From: Maniola hyperantus
Taxonomy: Eukaryota; Arthropoda; Insecta; Lepidoptera; Nymphalidae
Assembly (NCBI RefSeq): GCF_902806685.2
Contig: NC_048546.1
Span: forward strand, 8,140,534-8,204,533
Length of the DNA: 64,000 nucleotides
Direction of reading: 5' to 3'
The notes under the pieces were generated by a model. The model did not search any database. It saw only the letters and a list, made by a program, of their open reading frames with translations, and had not been told where the DNA came from. Position numbers and translations under genes: made by a program. Every line of letters starts with the position of its first letter. The first letter of the stretch is position 1. Positions 54,015-64,000 of the stretch are shown here, in pieces.

Positions 54015-54205
54015 GATAAGCTGTGACAGTGACACTGACATTTACTCTTTAGTGATTATGGTATTCTCTTTGCTCTTTGCAGTGTGTGAAAAGGGTTGCC
54101 AGGTAAAAAAAGTCGTACGCTCAGCGAAAAATCAATAAAAAGGTCGGTAAGGTCTATGGTCGTACACTATTAAAATCTTACTTTTACCCTTTTGCTATCA
54201 AAAAC

Positions 54206-54960
54206 CCGGCCAAGTGCGAGTCAGACTCGCGCACTGAGGGTTCCGTACCACAATCGTGTTTTATCGACATTTTGCACGATAAATCCAAAACTATTACCTA
54301 TGCCTAAAAAAAAAATCGGTTTTAGAATGTAAAGGTAAAGCCCTTTCATATGATACCACTTGGTATAGCAATCTTACTTTGAAAGTCGAAAATAACAATA
54401 TTTGTTCATGAACACATTTTAATTTTTTTCTTGTGATGTACACAAATTCACTGTTTTCAGATTTTCCCCCTAATGTCTGCTATAAGACCTCAAGGTAACG
54501 GGAAGTATCCTGTAGGTTTCTTGACAGACCTTTATAGAACCCTTATAGGATCACTTTGTTGTCTGTCTGTCTGTCAAGAAACCTACAGGGTACTTCCCGT
54601 TGACCTAGAATCAGGAAATTTGGCAGGTAGGTAGGTCTCATAGCTGACATTCGGGGGAAAATCTGAAAATCGTGAATTTGTGGTTACATCGCACAAAAAA
54701 AAATTAGTTGTGGTCATAAACTAATAATTAGTATTTCAATTTTCGAAGTAAGATAAGTAAGAAGTAAGATATCAAGTGGAGTATCATAATATGAAAGGTC
54801 TTCACCTGTACATTCTTAAACAGATTTTTATATAGTTTATGCATCATAGTTTTTAAATTCTCGTGCAAAATGTCGAAAAAATACGACTGTATTACGGAAC
54901 CCTCGTTGCACGAGCCTGACCACAGAGTACATTATAATGAGCCTGACTCGCACTTGGCCG
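54206..54960. mobile_element. Inverted pair of the CGGCCAAGTGCGAGTC-type repeat (foldback)
   Basis: Left arm starts CCGGCCAAGTGCGAGTCAGA; right arm ends GACTCGCACTTGGCCGG. The arms of about 320-390 bp meet near 54540-54570, where (GTCT)n tracts face each other. It lies about 200 bp upstream of the COQ3 start. Confidence 0.75.
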
Positions 54961-56340
54961 GCCGTCTACATACAATCATATTCATCCCTTTACCTAGGTA
55001 CTTGCTTTTAGGTGTAAGGCTACGTTGAGTGTGGTAAAAACGCGCTGTTTTTATTTTTTTTATCAGATTTACCTTATCATTCTTAAAATGTATAAGGTAG
55101 GTAGGTAGGTTATAATTAGGTAATGTGGTAAATGATAATAGTCAAATGATCGTATGTTTTACGTACGATTTCGATGCTTAGGTCGTACCGTCGTACGCAC
55201 TTAAAATAAAATCACTAACTATAGGTAGGTAATTAATTATCAAAAAATTGTACAAACTATCGTTGTATAAATGGCAGCCCTGGACTTGTGGACAAGTTGT
55301 TGACATTTCAATTAATATTATTTATTACATTCCATGACCTCAGTTCAATGCACTGGTGTGAATGACCTGCTTTGATTAGGTTGCACCGACCAGAAAAAAA
55401 AGATGGCCTGTGTGGATGGTGTGAATGACGAATGTTCATGGATTGTGCGACCGTTTGAAGTAGAAAAAACATAGTGGTTTTGGAAAATAATCTAAATGGA
55501 AAATTCAGGGAAAGCGTCAATAAAATTTTCATAGATGTCTCTAGTCTTGAATATTTCGCATGGGTCGCCACGAAATAATACCTATATCTATATGATCTAT
55601 GCTTTAATGTTTAGGTCGTGTCAATCAATGACATAGATGAAGAGTAAGAGCTAGCGTGCACTGCAATTTTCCTTACGTTTCTTCCCCACAAAATCTATGA
55701 ATTATAATAGAAGTAATTAATTAATTTCGCATCCGATTTAAATTTAAAAATTTAAAGCATATATGATATAGATATAAGTATTATTTTTCATCTTTAGTGG
55801 TGGTAATATATTCAGCGCCATCTATGAAAATGTTCTCGAACGTTGCCTGGAAACCTCCTCATTGAATTTTTGGAACTAAAATTTCTTTAAAGATCAGCCC
55901 TAAAATTAATGGCAGTGCTGTCAAAGATAAAAAAACACATTTTGTTGATTTAGATGGGGTTAACAATTTACTAGTTTATTTCTACGAAAAATACGTTCTA
56001 CACCAAATACCAAAATTTCAGGTTTGTAACTCATTTCGTCTACAAGCTAGAGACCTGTGACACGCGGACAGACAGACAGACAGCACAGTGACATTAATAG
56101 GGCTCCGTTTTTTATTGTAAGTAGGTAAGTATTCATTTTATTTTCAAGAAAATACCTAATTACATATCTACATCAATCAAGTCTCAAGAGGATAATACTA
56201 TAACTAGGCAGAATTAATTTCGTAGTGAACATAACACTAGAAGTAGGTACTGTAGTGTTTTTTCGTCCATATTGTAGATACCAAAGCATCGCTCGCTTCC
56301 CATCAAACGAGAAATATTAAGTACAAATTCATTTTAATTA
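54961..56340. other. Intergenic DNA between COQ3 and the CFAP92-like gene
   Basis: Mostly unique AT-rich sequence. A (GGTA)n stretch lies at about 55095 and a fragment with GACAGACAGACAGACAGCAC near 56070. The open frame at 55308-55571 (-) has no domain and is not called. Confidence 0.4.
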
Positions 56341-56372
56341 TTAAATATTGCATTGCAGCTTCCCAAGGTGGT

Positions 56373-59300
56373 CTAGGTGGGAGCTGGGACACACAACTCG
56401 AGTCTAAAACTGTACAGTTCTTCGTTAGTCGGCATCTCACTTTTGCAAGGGGCTAACTTGAATTTGCTTGCAATCAAGCGCCCCATTTTTAATAAGGCCT
56501 GAAAAACATCATTTTAATGAAATTGTTGATTGTACCTACTACCTTCTTACTAACATTGTCTTGTTTTAATAACTATAGGTACACGATTGACTACAATCGC
56601 CTGTTGGAAAATGATGATTTTGACTTAGATGGGACGCGTATGCCGAGAAGATGCCTTACTTCTATCTTGTTTTAAAGAATATTCTCAATCTTGGCCTTGC
56701 GTATGAGGAATGATGACGCAAAACGTTTCGTATATGTAGGTAAGGTAGATGGATGTCAACGCCATAAGAATGGAAAATTGCCCGACGTCTTGGGTGTATG
56801 GTCGTAAAAAGGTGAAAAGTTCTTGAGCACACTCGAATTACTAGACTACTTACAGTCCGATTTCTAAAGAAATCCATTTTTTAAGAATTCTAATAAGAAA
56901 ACAAAGTGATACTTCTTGAACTTACAGATCTGGTTGGTAATGGTAAGGAAGGCTTCACATACACTTGTGGGCATGCTAATAGAGTATTTATAGGGACTAA
57001 CATCTTCAATACGTAAAATGGTGTGGCAGATGATATCATTTCTGTAAGAAAAATCAATAATAATTATTTTCAAATAACTTTATTGACTTAGGTATACTTA
57101 GTTACAGTATATTAAGAAGTATTTACCTGAATAAATTCTATCGAGATGATGATCTGAGCAAGAGAATAATGGCTTCATCTTGGGATAGAAATCTGCTGTA
57201 AATTCCCAAAGTGCTAAAATTGGTCCATCTCTTTTACCTTCAACATAAAATATAACCGTATCAATTGTGTCCAAGGCAAATCCTGTTAACGAGTCATTGA
57301 TGTCCTTTGTCGCGATAAGATTTTCATTAATTTCTATAATTCTTTGTAACAAAGCATTTGTAGCAAACGAATCACTCGAACAGCAATACAATCTGAGAAA
57401 GCTTTCTGTCAAACTTCGTGGCCTGCATCCAACTACACCTATTGATACCTCTAGTGTCATCTGTGCTTCTAATATTACTGATGGTTTTATAACAATATCA
57501 GGTGTGATGGACAGTTTAATTCCGTTTATGTCATTTGTACAGTTATCTTGACGACCTCTTTCTTTTAGAGATACTTTCAAAGGAAATAGGCAAAACTCTC
57601 CTCTAATGATTCCGTTACTTTCTTTGGCTAACGAACTTCCATCAATTTTTGTTACAGCAATGGGCACTTCTTCTTCAAGACTTAAAGCTTTAGCTTGAGG
57701 AGGTGAGGCGAATCCAAAGTTGTGATCATTTTTATCATCTCCAAATAGAATTGGATTATGGTTTGTTAATTTCGATTGACGTACACCTCGAAGCTAAAAC
57801 AAATTAAGTTTTTGTAGGTTAAGTATTATACTTACCTAACGCTTAAAAAAAGTTAATTAGATATTTCGTTTTGAATTACCTGTATTTCAAACGGATTATC
57901 TAAAAAAGATGCAGTGATTTCAGATGCTTTAGAAAATTGTAGAGGTACGGTGTGATGGTCATTAAATTTGACAGTTCTTTTTAATTTAATAGGTTGTTTC
58001 GGAGAGTCATGTTCCTCTTCTCCAATATTCCATCGGGTGAAAACTTGTGTAATTCTATTTTGCAAGTTAAGTACAAAGTTTTATAATTAAACGATAGCTT
58101 TACTAAAATTGCAAAAATATCGAAACCTGAACTTAAGCCTAAATACCTTAACTTTTTAAGTTCTTGGATAGGAATGTCGTTTAATGTTTCTACGTTGACG
58201 AATATAATTGGATAGTCATCTTCGGCTGGTAAATTATTGCTAGAAATTAACACTATTACTGCACTCTGTTCTGGAGGACGTTCTCCGATAGTCTCAAAAG
58301 CAACTATTCTTCCCGATCCTGATAAAATAGCAAATAGATAAGTTTTACTACTAAGTAATGTTATTTATATAACAGCTCATCTACATAATATTAAGTAAAT
58401 TTGTTTTTTTAAATAGTACCAAAGTAAGTACTTATAATAAATAATGATTAAACTACTTAAATAAATTTAAAAACTAAGAGCTAAGAGCTAAGTTACCCGC
58501 TAAAATAGAATCTCCAGGTAAAGAAATAGCAAATTTTTCTTTTTGTACTTCAACTATTTTCTTTTTATCTTTGTCTTTAAAAGCTTTCGTATCTCGTTTC
58601 TCTCTTGGCTTAGCTAATAATTTTTCAGATTCAACCAGAAAATCTTCTTCCTCTACTGAATAAGTTTTATTCAATATGCTTTCCTGTACTTCGGATAATA
58701 TTGTATCTTGGTGTCTTATATCTAAAACATTAGGTATAGGTGTACCTACATCTACATACGTGTTTTTCGTTCTTGTTTGTATATCAGGTATATCTACAAA
58801 AAAAAATTTAAACAAACCTGTTGGACTGTAAGGTGTATCAAAAACTCCATCTAAATAAGAAGCAGGAATAAATTTTTCGACACTTTTCCATAAAAGCTCG
58901 TGTATAAATTGTTTAATCGTTTCCTCTGTTTTTAAAACTGGTGCAAAATATCTACGCTCTCCAAATTTTAAGCGTGGCAAGAATACTTCAAAATTTTTGT
59001 CGTTTTTTGCACTAAAATTGAAGTAGCTTTATTTTTTAAGTTATGTTTTATCAAATTGTAGCTAAATGTTCTATCCTTGTTACTGTATTTAATAATGCAG
59101 CATGATGGTCATGATTAATAGAATAGGATAGAACAAAAATATTTTTATTCAAATAAACTTAAATTATTACTTTTGAATCGTCAAAAGCCGTACCTACCAC
59201 TGCGTTCAGAATGCCTTTTCTATTGAGAAAAACCAGCAAGAATCTTTGCAGTTGCTCTTTTCAAAGTTTTTGAAAAATTATGTTTCTAAAATAAACCTAC

Positions 59301-60188
59301 TTAGTACCAAGGCTACCAGATCCCATAGAACATGTGATTGTAGCAACTTGCTTCAGCATATCATGCACTCTGACAGGAAAAGCGTGCCGAATAGAAAAGG
59401 TAAGCCAACGTTCTTCTAAAAATTGCCATGTCCTTACATAGGCATACTGATTTCCGCACCAAATCTGCAAAGGAAAGAACCACATGGCATACATTTTTAA
59501 CTGTAGTACGCGAGAGGTCGAGATAGCAATCGGGGACGGCACACGTGAGCGGGGCGTCCTCCCGCTTCATACCCCAATGGCCTATACTAATAGGCTCATA
59601 ATTTTATTGAGAGATAAAATTTTACTAACTCAATAGTTAGCAATTAAAAATATGTAGGTACTTGCTTAAGTCGGTACCATTATTTTTCTACTTTAAAACT
59701 TTTAATTATAAATTGAACATATAATTTTCACGGAACAACATAATAGTTATAGGAAAGTAAAAAAAAAATAAGAATAACCCACTACGTAGGTAAGTAAAAA
59801 GTACTAAAATTATTAATACAAAAAAATGTACCTACGCCGTCCATGTGTTCATTCGTGAACATATTTAGTGCCCACTATTGCCTCTTACGAATGTAAGGTT
59901 TTTGGGTAAACTGACGCGTGGATCAATTTATTTATTCGGCCTTACCTTAGCTACTTGGGACCATATAAGAATATCCAACTCAAATGATTGTCCAGGATAT
60001 AGTTGATACAATATCCTCATTGCCTGTTGATAAGGCCCAAGTTCAAGTGTTCCCTGAGTTCCCTCAACGCAATCTCGCCAAACATCTATCCCAAGTATTT
60101 CTATAGCAAATGTCAACGTGAAAGTGCTTTTAAGAAATGTTGTTGCATCTGCTAATATGGGGGCTTTGCTTGGAGCTCCTTTACTCAT
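56373..60188 (-). CDS. CFAP92/KIAA1257-like protein, 8 exons
   Basis: Exons on the minus strand: 59946-60188, 59301-59464, 58497-59011, 58147-58318, 57880-58054, 57127-57793, 56926-57041 and 56373-56498. Phases match at every junction (0, 2, 1, 2, 0, 1, 0) and give 725 codons plus stop. Start MSKGAPSKAPILADATTFLK is followed by STFTLTFAIEILGIDVWRDC. The C-terminal half has IDTVIFYVEGKRDGPILALW, MKPLFSCSDHHLDRIYSE, then PQVYVKPSLPLPTRSALLKM. This order (an 'FVEG' segment, a '...RLYS' segment, and a terminal 'LP...LLKMGRL' helix) matches my memory of CFAP92, an axonemal protein. A lysine-rich tract lies near residue 290. If right, expression should be in ciliated sensory neurons or sperm. Exon structure is firmer than the name. 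Confidence 0.8.
59120..59285 (-). repeat. LINE 3'-tail fragment in intron 2 of the CFAP92-like gene
   Basis: Starts AGAATAGGATAGAACAAAAA and TATTTTTATTCAAATAAACT, with AGCAAGAATCTTTGCAGTTG. Inverted relative of 22794-22905. Confidence 0.5.
59510..59578. repeat. GC-rich terminal-repeat family, partial copy
   Basis: AGTACGCGAGAGGTCGAGAT and AGCAATCGGGGACGG, close to the 5' side of exon 2 (59464) of the CFAP92-like gene. Confidence 0.6.
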
Positions 60189-60544
60189 ATTTATCTAGTA
60201 TTATTGATTAATTTATTTAAATGCTGCGAATATTAGGAATATTATAATGAATTGGCACTTAATTGTCATGACTTACATTGACAAGTATTTTTATTGCACA
60301 AGTCACGCACAAGTCCAATCTTTTTACCTGAGCTTTTTACAAGCGTTTTACATTGGTCAGCATGTCACATAGAGTTATGATAACCACATCACTGGCATGT
60401 CAGCTAAAATTTAAAAAACGACTCCTCACGCGTGATTTTAACTCTATGGGTCAACTGGCATGTCAAAAGTACGGTTCACGCCTACGGCCACGTGTTGACA
60501 TATCATCCTATAGTCTAGTGGTGAGTAGATAGAGTAAGTAACTA

Positions 60545-60741
60545 TAGTACGCGACACATCGAGATGACAATCGGGGTGGGGACGTCTCGCATACCCGCAC
60601 AGCCCCCGCGCTGACCCGGTTTCGCCGGTGTGGGCATAGGCTTAGTAGTCAAGTGTGGGATAGCGCGGATGACGTGCGGGGTGTACTGGGCGTCCGTCCG
60701 CCTCATACCCCGATTGCCATTTCGACCTATCGCGAATTATA
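60545..60741. mobile_element. GC-rich terminal-repeat element, both ends present
   Basis: TAGTACGCGACACATCGAGA and TGACAATCGGGG at left, CCCCGATTGCCATTTCGACC and TATCGCGAATTATA at right, GC-rich core between. About 197 bp. Confidence 0.7.
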
Positions 60742-61222
60742 CATTAATTGTGTACACTGATTGGACAGCGGCAAACCTACTATGGATTTCCCTCGATTTC
60801 CATTTCTAAAGAAAGTCTACGGTCTATGCAAAAGTCGTGTGCCTAACCTAATATAATATATTCCATATTTCCATCTTGTTGGCTAATAAATTCTCCTCAA
60901 ACAATATAAAGCAATATGAGCCCTTATAAATTTGCTACGCCCGTCCATCTGAAGCCTGCACCTCCTACCTACATAACATCAATCACGTGGAAATTTTGCC
61001 GCCGAAGAAGGTCCAAAATAAACGTGATGTCACGTATCCCAATATATCCGCACACACTTCTTTTGTATCTTCCTGATAATGAATAATAGTGGACACAATA
61101 TTATCCCTGCAATATGTTGCTGTATTGTATTTTTTCATTGAGCATTATAAGAATAAAGCTCTGGGTTCTGGCGCTGCTAGGGAGAGGGGGTTTGAATCTT
61201 GAATAGACAACTATGTGTGCTA

Positions 61223-61394
61223 CAGCGCGACAGGTCGAGATAGCAATCGGGGTATGAGGTAATCGGCGCGGGTGACGTACGGGGGTGAAGCCCCGCACAC
61301 CCGCACGTCATCCGCACCGGGTTACCGCGAGGGCTATGCGGGTGTGCGGCGCATTCTCTACTCGATTGACATATCGACCTGTCGCGTACTATAG
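61223..61394. mobile_element. GC-rich terminal-repeat element, both ends present
   Basis: CAGCGCGACAGGTCGAGATA and GCAATCGGGGTATGAGG at left, GATTGACATATCGACCTGTC and GCGTACTATA at right. Core repeats GGGTGACGTACGGGG-like motifs. Both it and the 62470 copy are followed by TCCCGACTCCCATTG. Confidence 0.7.
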
Positions 61395-62469
61395 TCCCGA
61401 CTCCCATTGTGGACCGGTATAGGTCCATAATAATATTATATCGGTAGCTTTTGACGTCACTATCTTTGGAATAATTATCTCTACATATAAAATAAATCAC
61501 TAAATGTGTTGCTAAGCGCAAATCTCGAATTCGCTAATTCTTTTTTTATACTTAATAATATTCTTTGAGGTACGAAGATGGTTCTTACTGGAGAGAAAAA
61601 TTTAAAAAATTGCTTAAAAAGTCTAAAAACAACACTTTTCTATATTCCCATACAAAAGATTCGTAGTAATACTTAAAAGTCAATTTGAATTTTAATACCA
61701 TATGACCCGGTGTTCCGAATAGCAGATTAAGTAGGTATTAAAAAAAAAGAATCGACTGAAGGCGGGACGAAGTTCGCCGGGTCAGCTAGTTATAAATAAT
61801 TACGTAGGTAATTGCTAAATAAACTACCTCGTAAAACTTGAAATACCAAATTTTAAAGATATTATAATCAGTTTACATGACATAAATTTCAAACTGCTTA
61901 ATTTATTTTTTTACTTAACAAGCTAGCTGATCAGCTACGTGGAAAATCTTATGTAAGCTAAGTAGCTGGTATTTTCATTACGCACCCAAACAGCATTTGT
62001 TTATGAATATGTAAATATTATAATCTCGACATAAAAGCTTCGTCTGAAATCCTACAGCCGCGGTTCTGCAATAGTTGTGTAGCTTTACTCTAATGTGCAC
62101 TTTGATAAGGTTAATTACGCAAACACATGAAGCCTTATCATTAGCAGAGACTGTTGGTTATGCATGTGTTTAATGAAGTTTTAAGTTTGTAAGGTAAATG
62201 TTATGACTCGGTCGGGTCGAGACTAATATGGTTGCCATTATTATTTATTTAAATTTTTTATTTAGTATAGGCACGCCACACACATGATTCGATCACACAT
62301 GATGAGAAGTGTTGATGTGGCTTAAGAATATGGGCTAGGGCAGCGTTTGCCTAGAAGGTGCCTATTCACTCTTGTTTTAGAGATACCCTGACTAAGTATT
62401 TGGTAGGAAGCATTGATCTCAGAAGAGTATTCCAAAATCCAAACTCTAGTCATACGTATAAGGAATGCG

Positions 62470-62613
62470 AATGGCAATTGAGATGGCGATCGGGGTATAA
62501 GGTGGGAGGACGCCCCGCACGTCACCCGCGCCGCGCCGGGGGCTGTGCCGATGTTGTGCCGGTGTGCAGAGCGTTCCCTACCCGATTGACATCTCGACCT
62601 GTCGCGTACTGTA
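62470..62613. mobile_element. GC-rich terminal-repeat element, both ends present
   Basis: ATTGAGATGGCGATCGGGGT at left, GATTGACATCTCGACCTGTC and GCGTACTGTA at right. Confidence 0.7.
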
Positions 62614-62885
62614 GGTAGTTTAATTTTTCTAGACTGTCTGTATCTGCAAAAACGCCAATAGTCCCGACTCCCATTGCGGACCGATTGTAAATGAAAAGCA
62701 TCAATGAGATGAGTCTGAATATAACATCAAAGATTTTCATTACAATAATATACCTATTCAGGATATTAAAAAAAAATTATTCATTCATTCATTCATCAAT
62801 ATCTCTTCTTACAATAATTTTATGGTTGACTGCATCCATTGTTGAAATATTGTAAGGGGTGGTTTCAACAAACTTTGACGAACAC

Positions 62886-62975
62886 GTAACCTTTAAATAT
62901 GGCGCTAACGAACGTAAGTAAAAAAACCGTTGATTCAGCTTCTATTAGCGCTATAACGTTCGTTAAAAGGTTACG
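62886..62975. repeat. Inverted repeat, MITE-like
   Basis: ACGTAACCTTTAAATATGGC and GCTAACGAACGT face TATAACGTTCGTTAAAAGGT and TACGT. No clear target duplication. Confidence 0.5.
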
Positions 62976-63849
62976 TTTACGTTAACCAGTGCTGGGCGCT
63001 GGCGCCTTTGGTGATCGTCAAATCAGTTCGTAACTTCATACTTCCTGCAAACGGAATATTCTATTTACAAATTATAATGGAATGAATTTTAATCAATGCT
63101 TTTAATGGTAGTTTTTTTGAAGATGAAAGAGGATCAGCCCGCACATTAAAACATCCGTCATTTTGATTTTGTAAGAATTTCATTCGCGTAACTCTGTCAT
63201 AACTCATAAGAGATAGACTCGAGAGCCGTTGAAGGGGGGCGGGTGCGCCGTAGGTATGTTTCTCGGATCACGTGATCAATTAGTAAGCCCGGCTTCTATT
63301 ATGGAAAATCAATGTTAGCACCGTTAGCAATGTTAGTTCCTAATGTGAAATCCTATTAATTTTGGTCATCAGTTAGCTCTTCGGGGCGGCACATTAAGCC
63401 GTTTGCCCATAAATTAGATAGGTCCCAGTGTCCGGTGCCTAATGCTGTAATGCTAGTCATTTGTAAGCTGCGAATGCGGTTTCTGATTCACGTAATCGCC
63501 ATATTCACTATCTAATTGATAGATCTGCTGAATAGTGCAGTTTGGTAGCTCACTAATCGAATTTGCCTACCGCCTTTTTATTTGAGGCACAAAACATAAC
63601 ACTTATAGGTTAACCTATATAGGTATACTGTTTTAAGCTTACAAATGGTAGCTTACAGATATTAGCAGTAAAGGTTTTGGTGAAACACGTAAGAGATGGG
63701 CTCTTCTATGCGCTTTAGACATTCCAAAGTTCACTTTCTTTTATCACGATTCCATAGTTAGGTAGAGCTCCTGCTAACTTTAATAACAACTTTATGATGT
63801 TACTAATTAATAGGTAAGTCCTAAGTAGGTATTTTTTCATTTCTATATT

Positions 63850-64000
63850 AGCACTAGTTGATGCCCGTGACTTCGTACGAGTGGACTTAGGTTTTACTCG
63901 TGGGAACTCTTTGACTTTCCGGGATAAAAAGTAGACCAGTCACTCTCCAGGTTTTAAACTATTCCCATGCACAAAATCACTCGACCCGTTGCTCCGTTGC
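63850..64000 (+). mobile_element. Helitron-type (LEP1-like) repeat, cut by the window end
   Basis: Starts ACTAGTTGATGCCCGTGACT, then GGGAACTCTTTGACTTTCCG and GGATAAAAAGTAGACC. Confidence 0.75.

Larger units (their letters stand above)
60189..64000. other. Intergenic DNA upstream of the CFAP92-like gene, repeat-rich
   Basis: Contains three GC-rich terminal-repeat elements (60545-60741, 61223-61394, 62470-62613), an inverted pair at about 62886-62975, and the start of a Helitron-type repeat at 63850. No exon of another gene was recognised. Confidence 0.5.

Noticed and set aside
55308..55571. 87-aa minus-strand frame between COQ3 and the CFAP92-like gene
   Set aside because: No domain, no splice partner, ordinary AT-rich context.
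56660..56877. Possible extra exon of the CFAP92-like gene (ELFTFLRPYTQDVGQF in one frame)
   Set aside because: No acceptor gives a compatible phase, and the exon at 56926-57041 joins directly to 56373-56498 in phase 0 with a family-like sequence.
56926..57041. Alternative frame NDIICHTILRIEDVSPYK for exon 7
   Set aside because: The incoming phase-1 junction (TCAG|GTAAAT) selects the other frame, which also matches the outgoing phase.

Overview
The window is animal nuclear DNA, almost certainly from a butterfly or moth. It is AT-rich, its genes are split by spliceosomal introns, and it carries repeats I recognise as typical of Lepidoptera: a Helitron-type repeat with the GCCCGCGACTTCGTCCGCGT core, the CGGCCAAGTGCGAGTC repeat, and a tRNA-derived SINE ending in (GAT)n. 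No bacterial-style operons, CRISPR arrays or rRNA genes were seen. Every exon chain below was built by hand from splice sites, reading phase and remembered protein families; no database was searched.

Six host genes are supported. (1) 1172-5515 (-): ribosomal protein L18a/eL20, complete in four exons. (2) 13514-15586 (-): a single-exon ZAD plus seven-C2H2-finger protein with a tandemly repeated linker. (3) 29814-38887 (+): ADCK1, a UbiB/ABC1-family atypical kinase, six exons, 514 aa. (4) 43006-45810 (-): an unrecognised four-exon, 248-aa protein with a possible ubiquitin-like region. (5) 48357-54014 (-): COQ3, the ubiquinone-pathway O-methyltransferase, six exons, 285 aa, first exon tentative. 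(6) 56373-60188 (-): an eight-exon, 725-aa protein resembling the axonemal protein CFAP92/KIAA1257.

Mobile DNA fills most of the rest, often nested. The main stack covers 16.2-29.6 kb. An I/R1-group-like LINE on the minus strand (gag-like ORF1, endonuclease, reverse transcriptase, RNase H, poly(A) tail, duplicated 5' end) is cut by a 5.6-kb P-type transposon with a THAP domain (exact 8-bp duplication ATAGTAGG), by a roughly 150-bp MITE, and by a DNA element that duplicates AT and itself holds a LINE fragment. A second THAP-bearing element with its own 8-bp duplication lies in ADCK1 intron 2. Between 5.8 and 11 kb there is a long-terminal-inverted-repeat element, a foldback element of about 1.6 kb, and two copies of a CTTGTAA-rich 1.1-kb element, one inside each. 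The 41.8-48.1 kb interval holds more copies of the AT-duplicating family and a nearly identical 740-bp tandem duplication.

COQ3 and ADCK1 both belong to families linked to mitochondria or coenzyme Q, but they lie on opposite strands about 9.5 kb apart with another gene between them, so shared regulation is not implied. Intergenic 60.2-64.0 kb and 39.2-41.8 kb hold only repeats and sequence I cannot assign.
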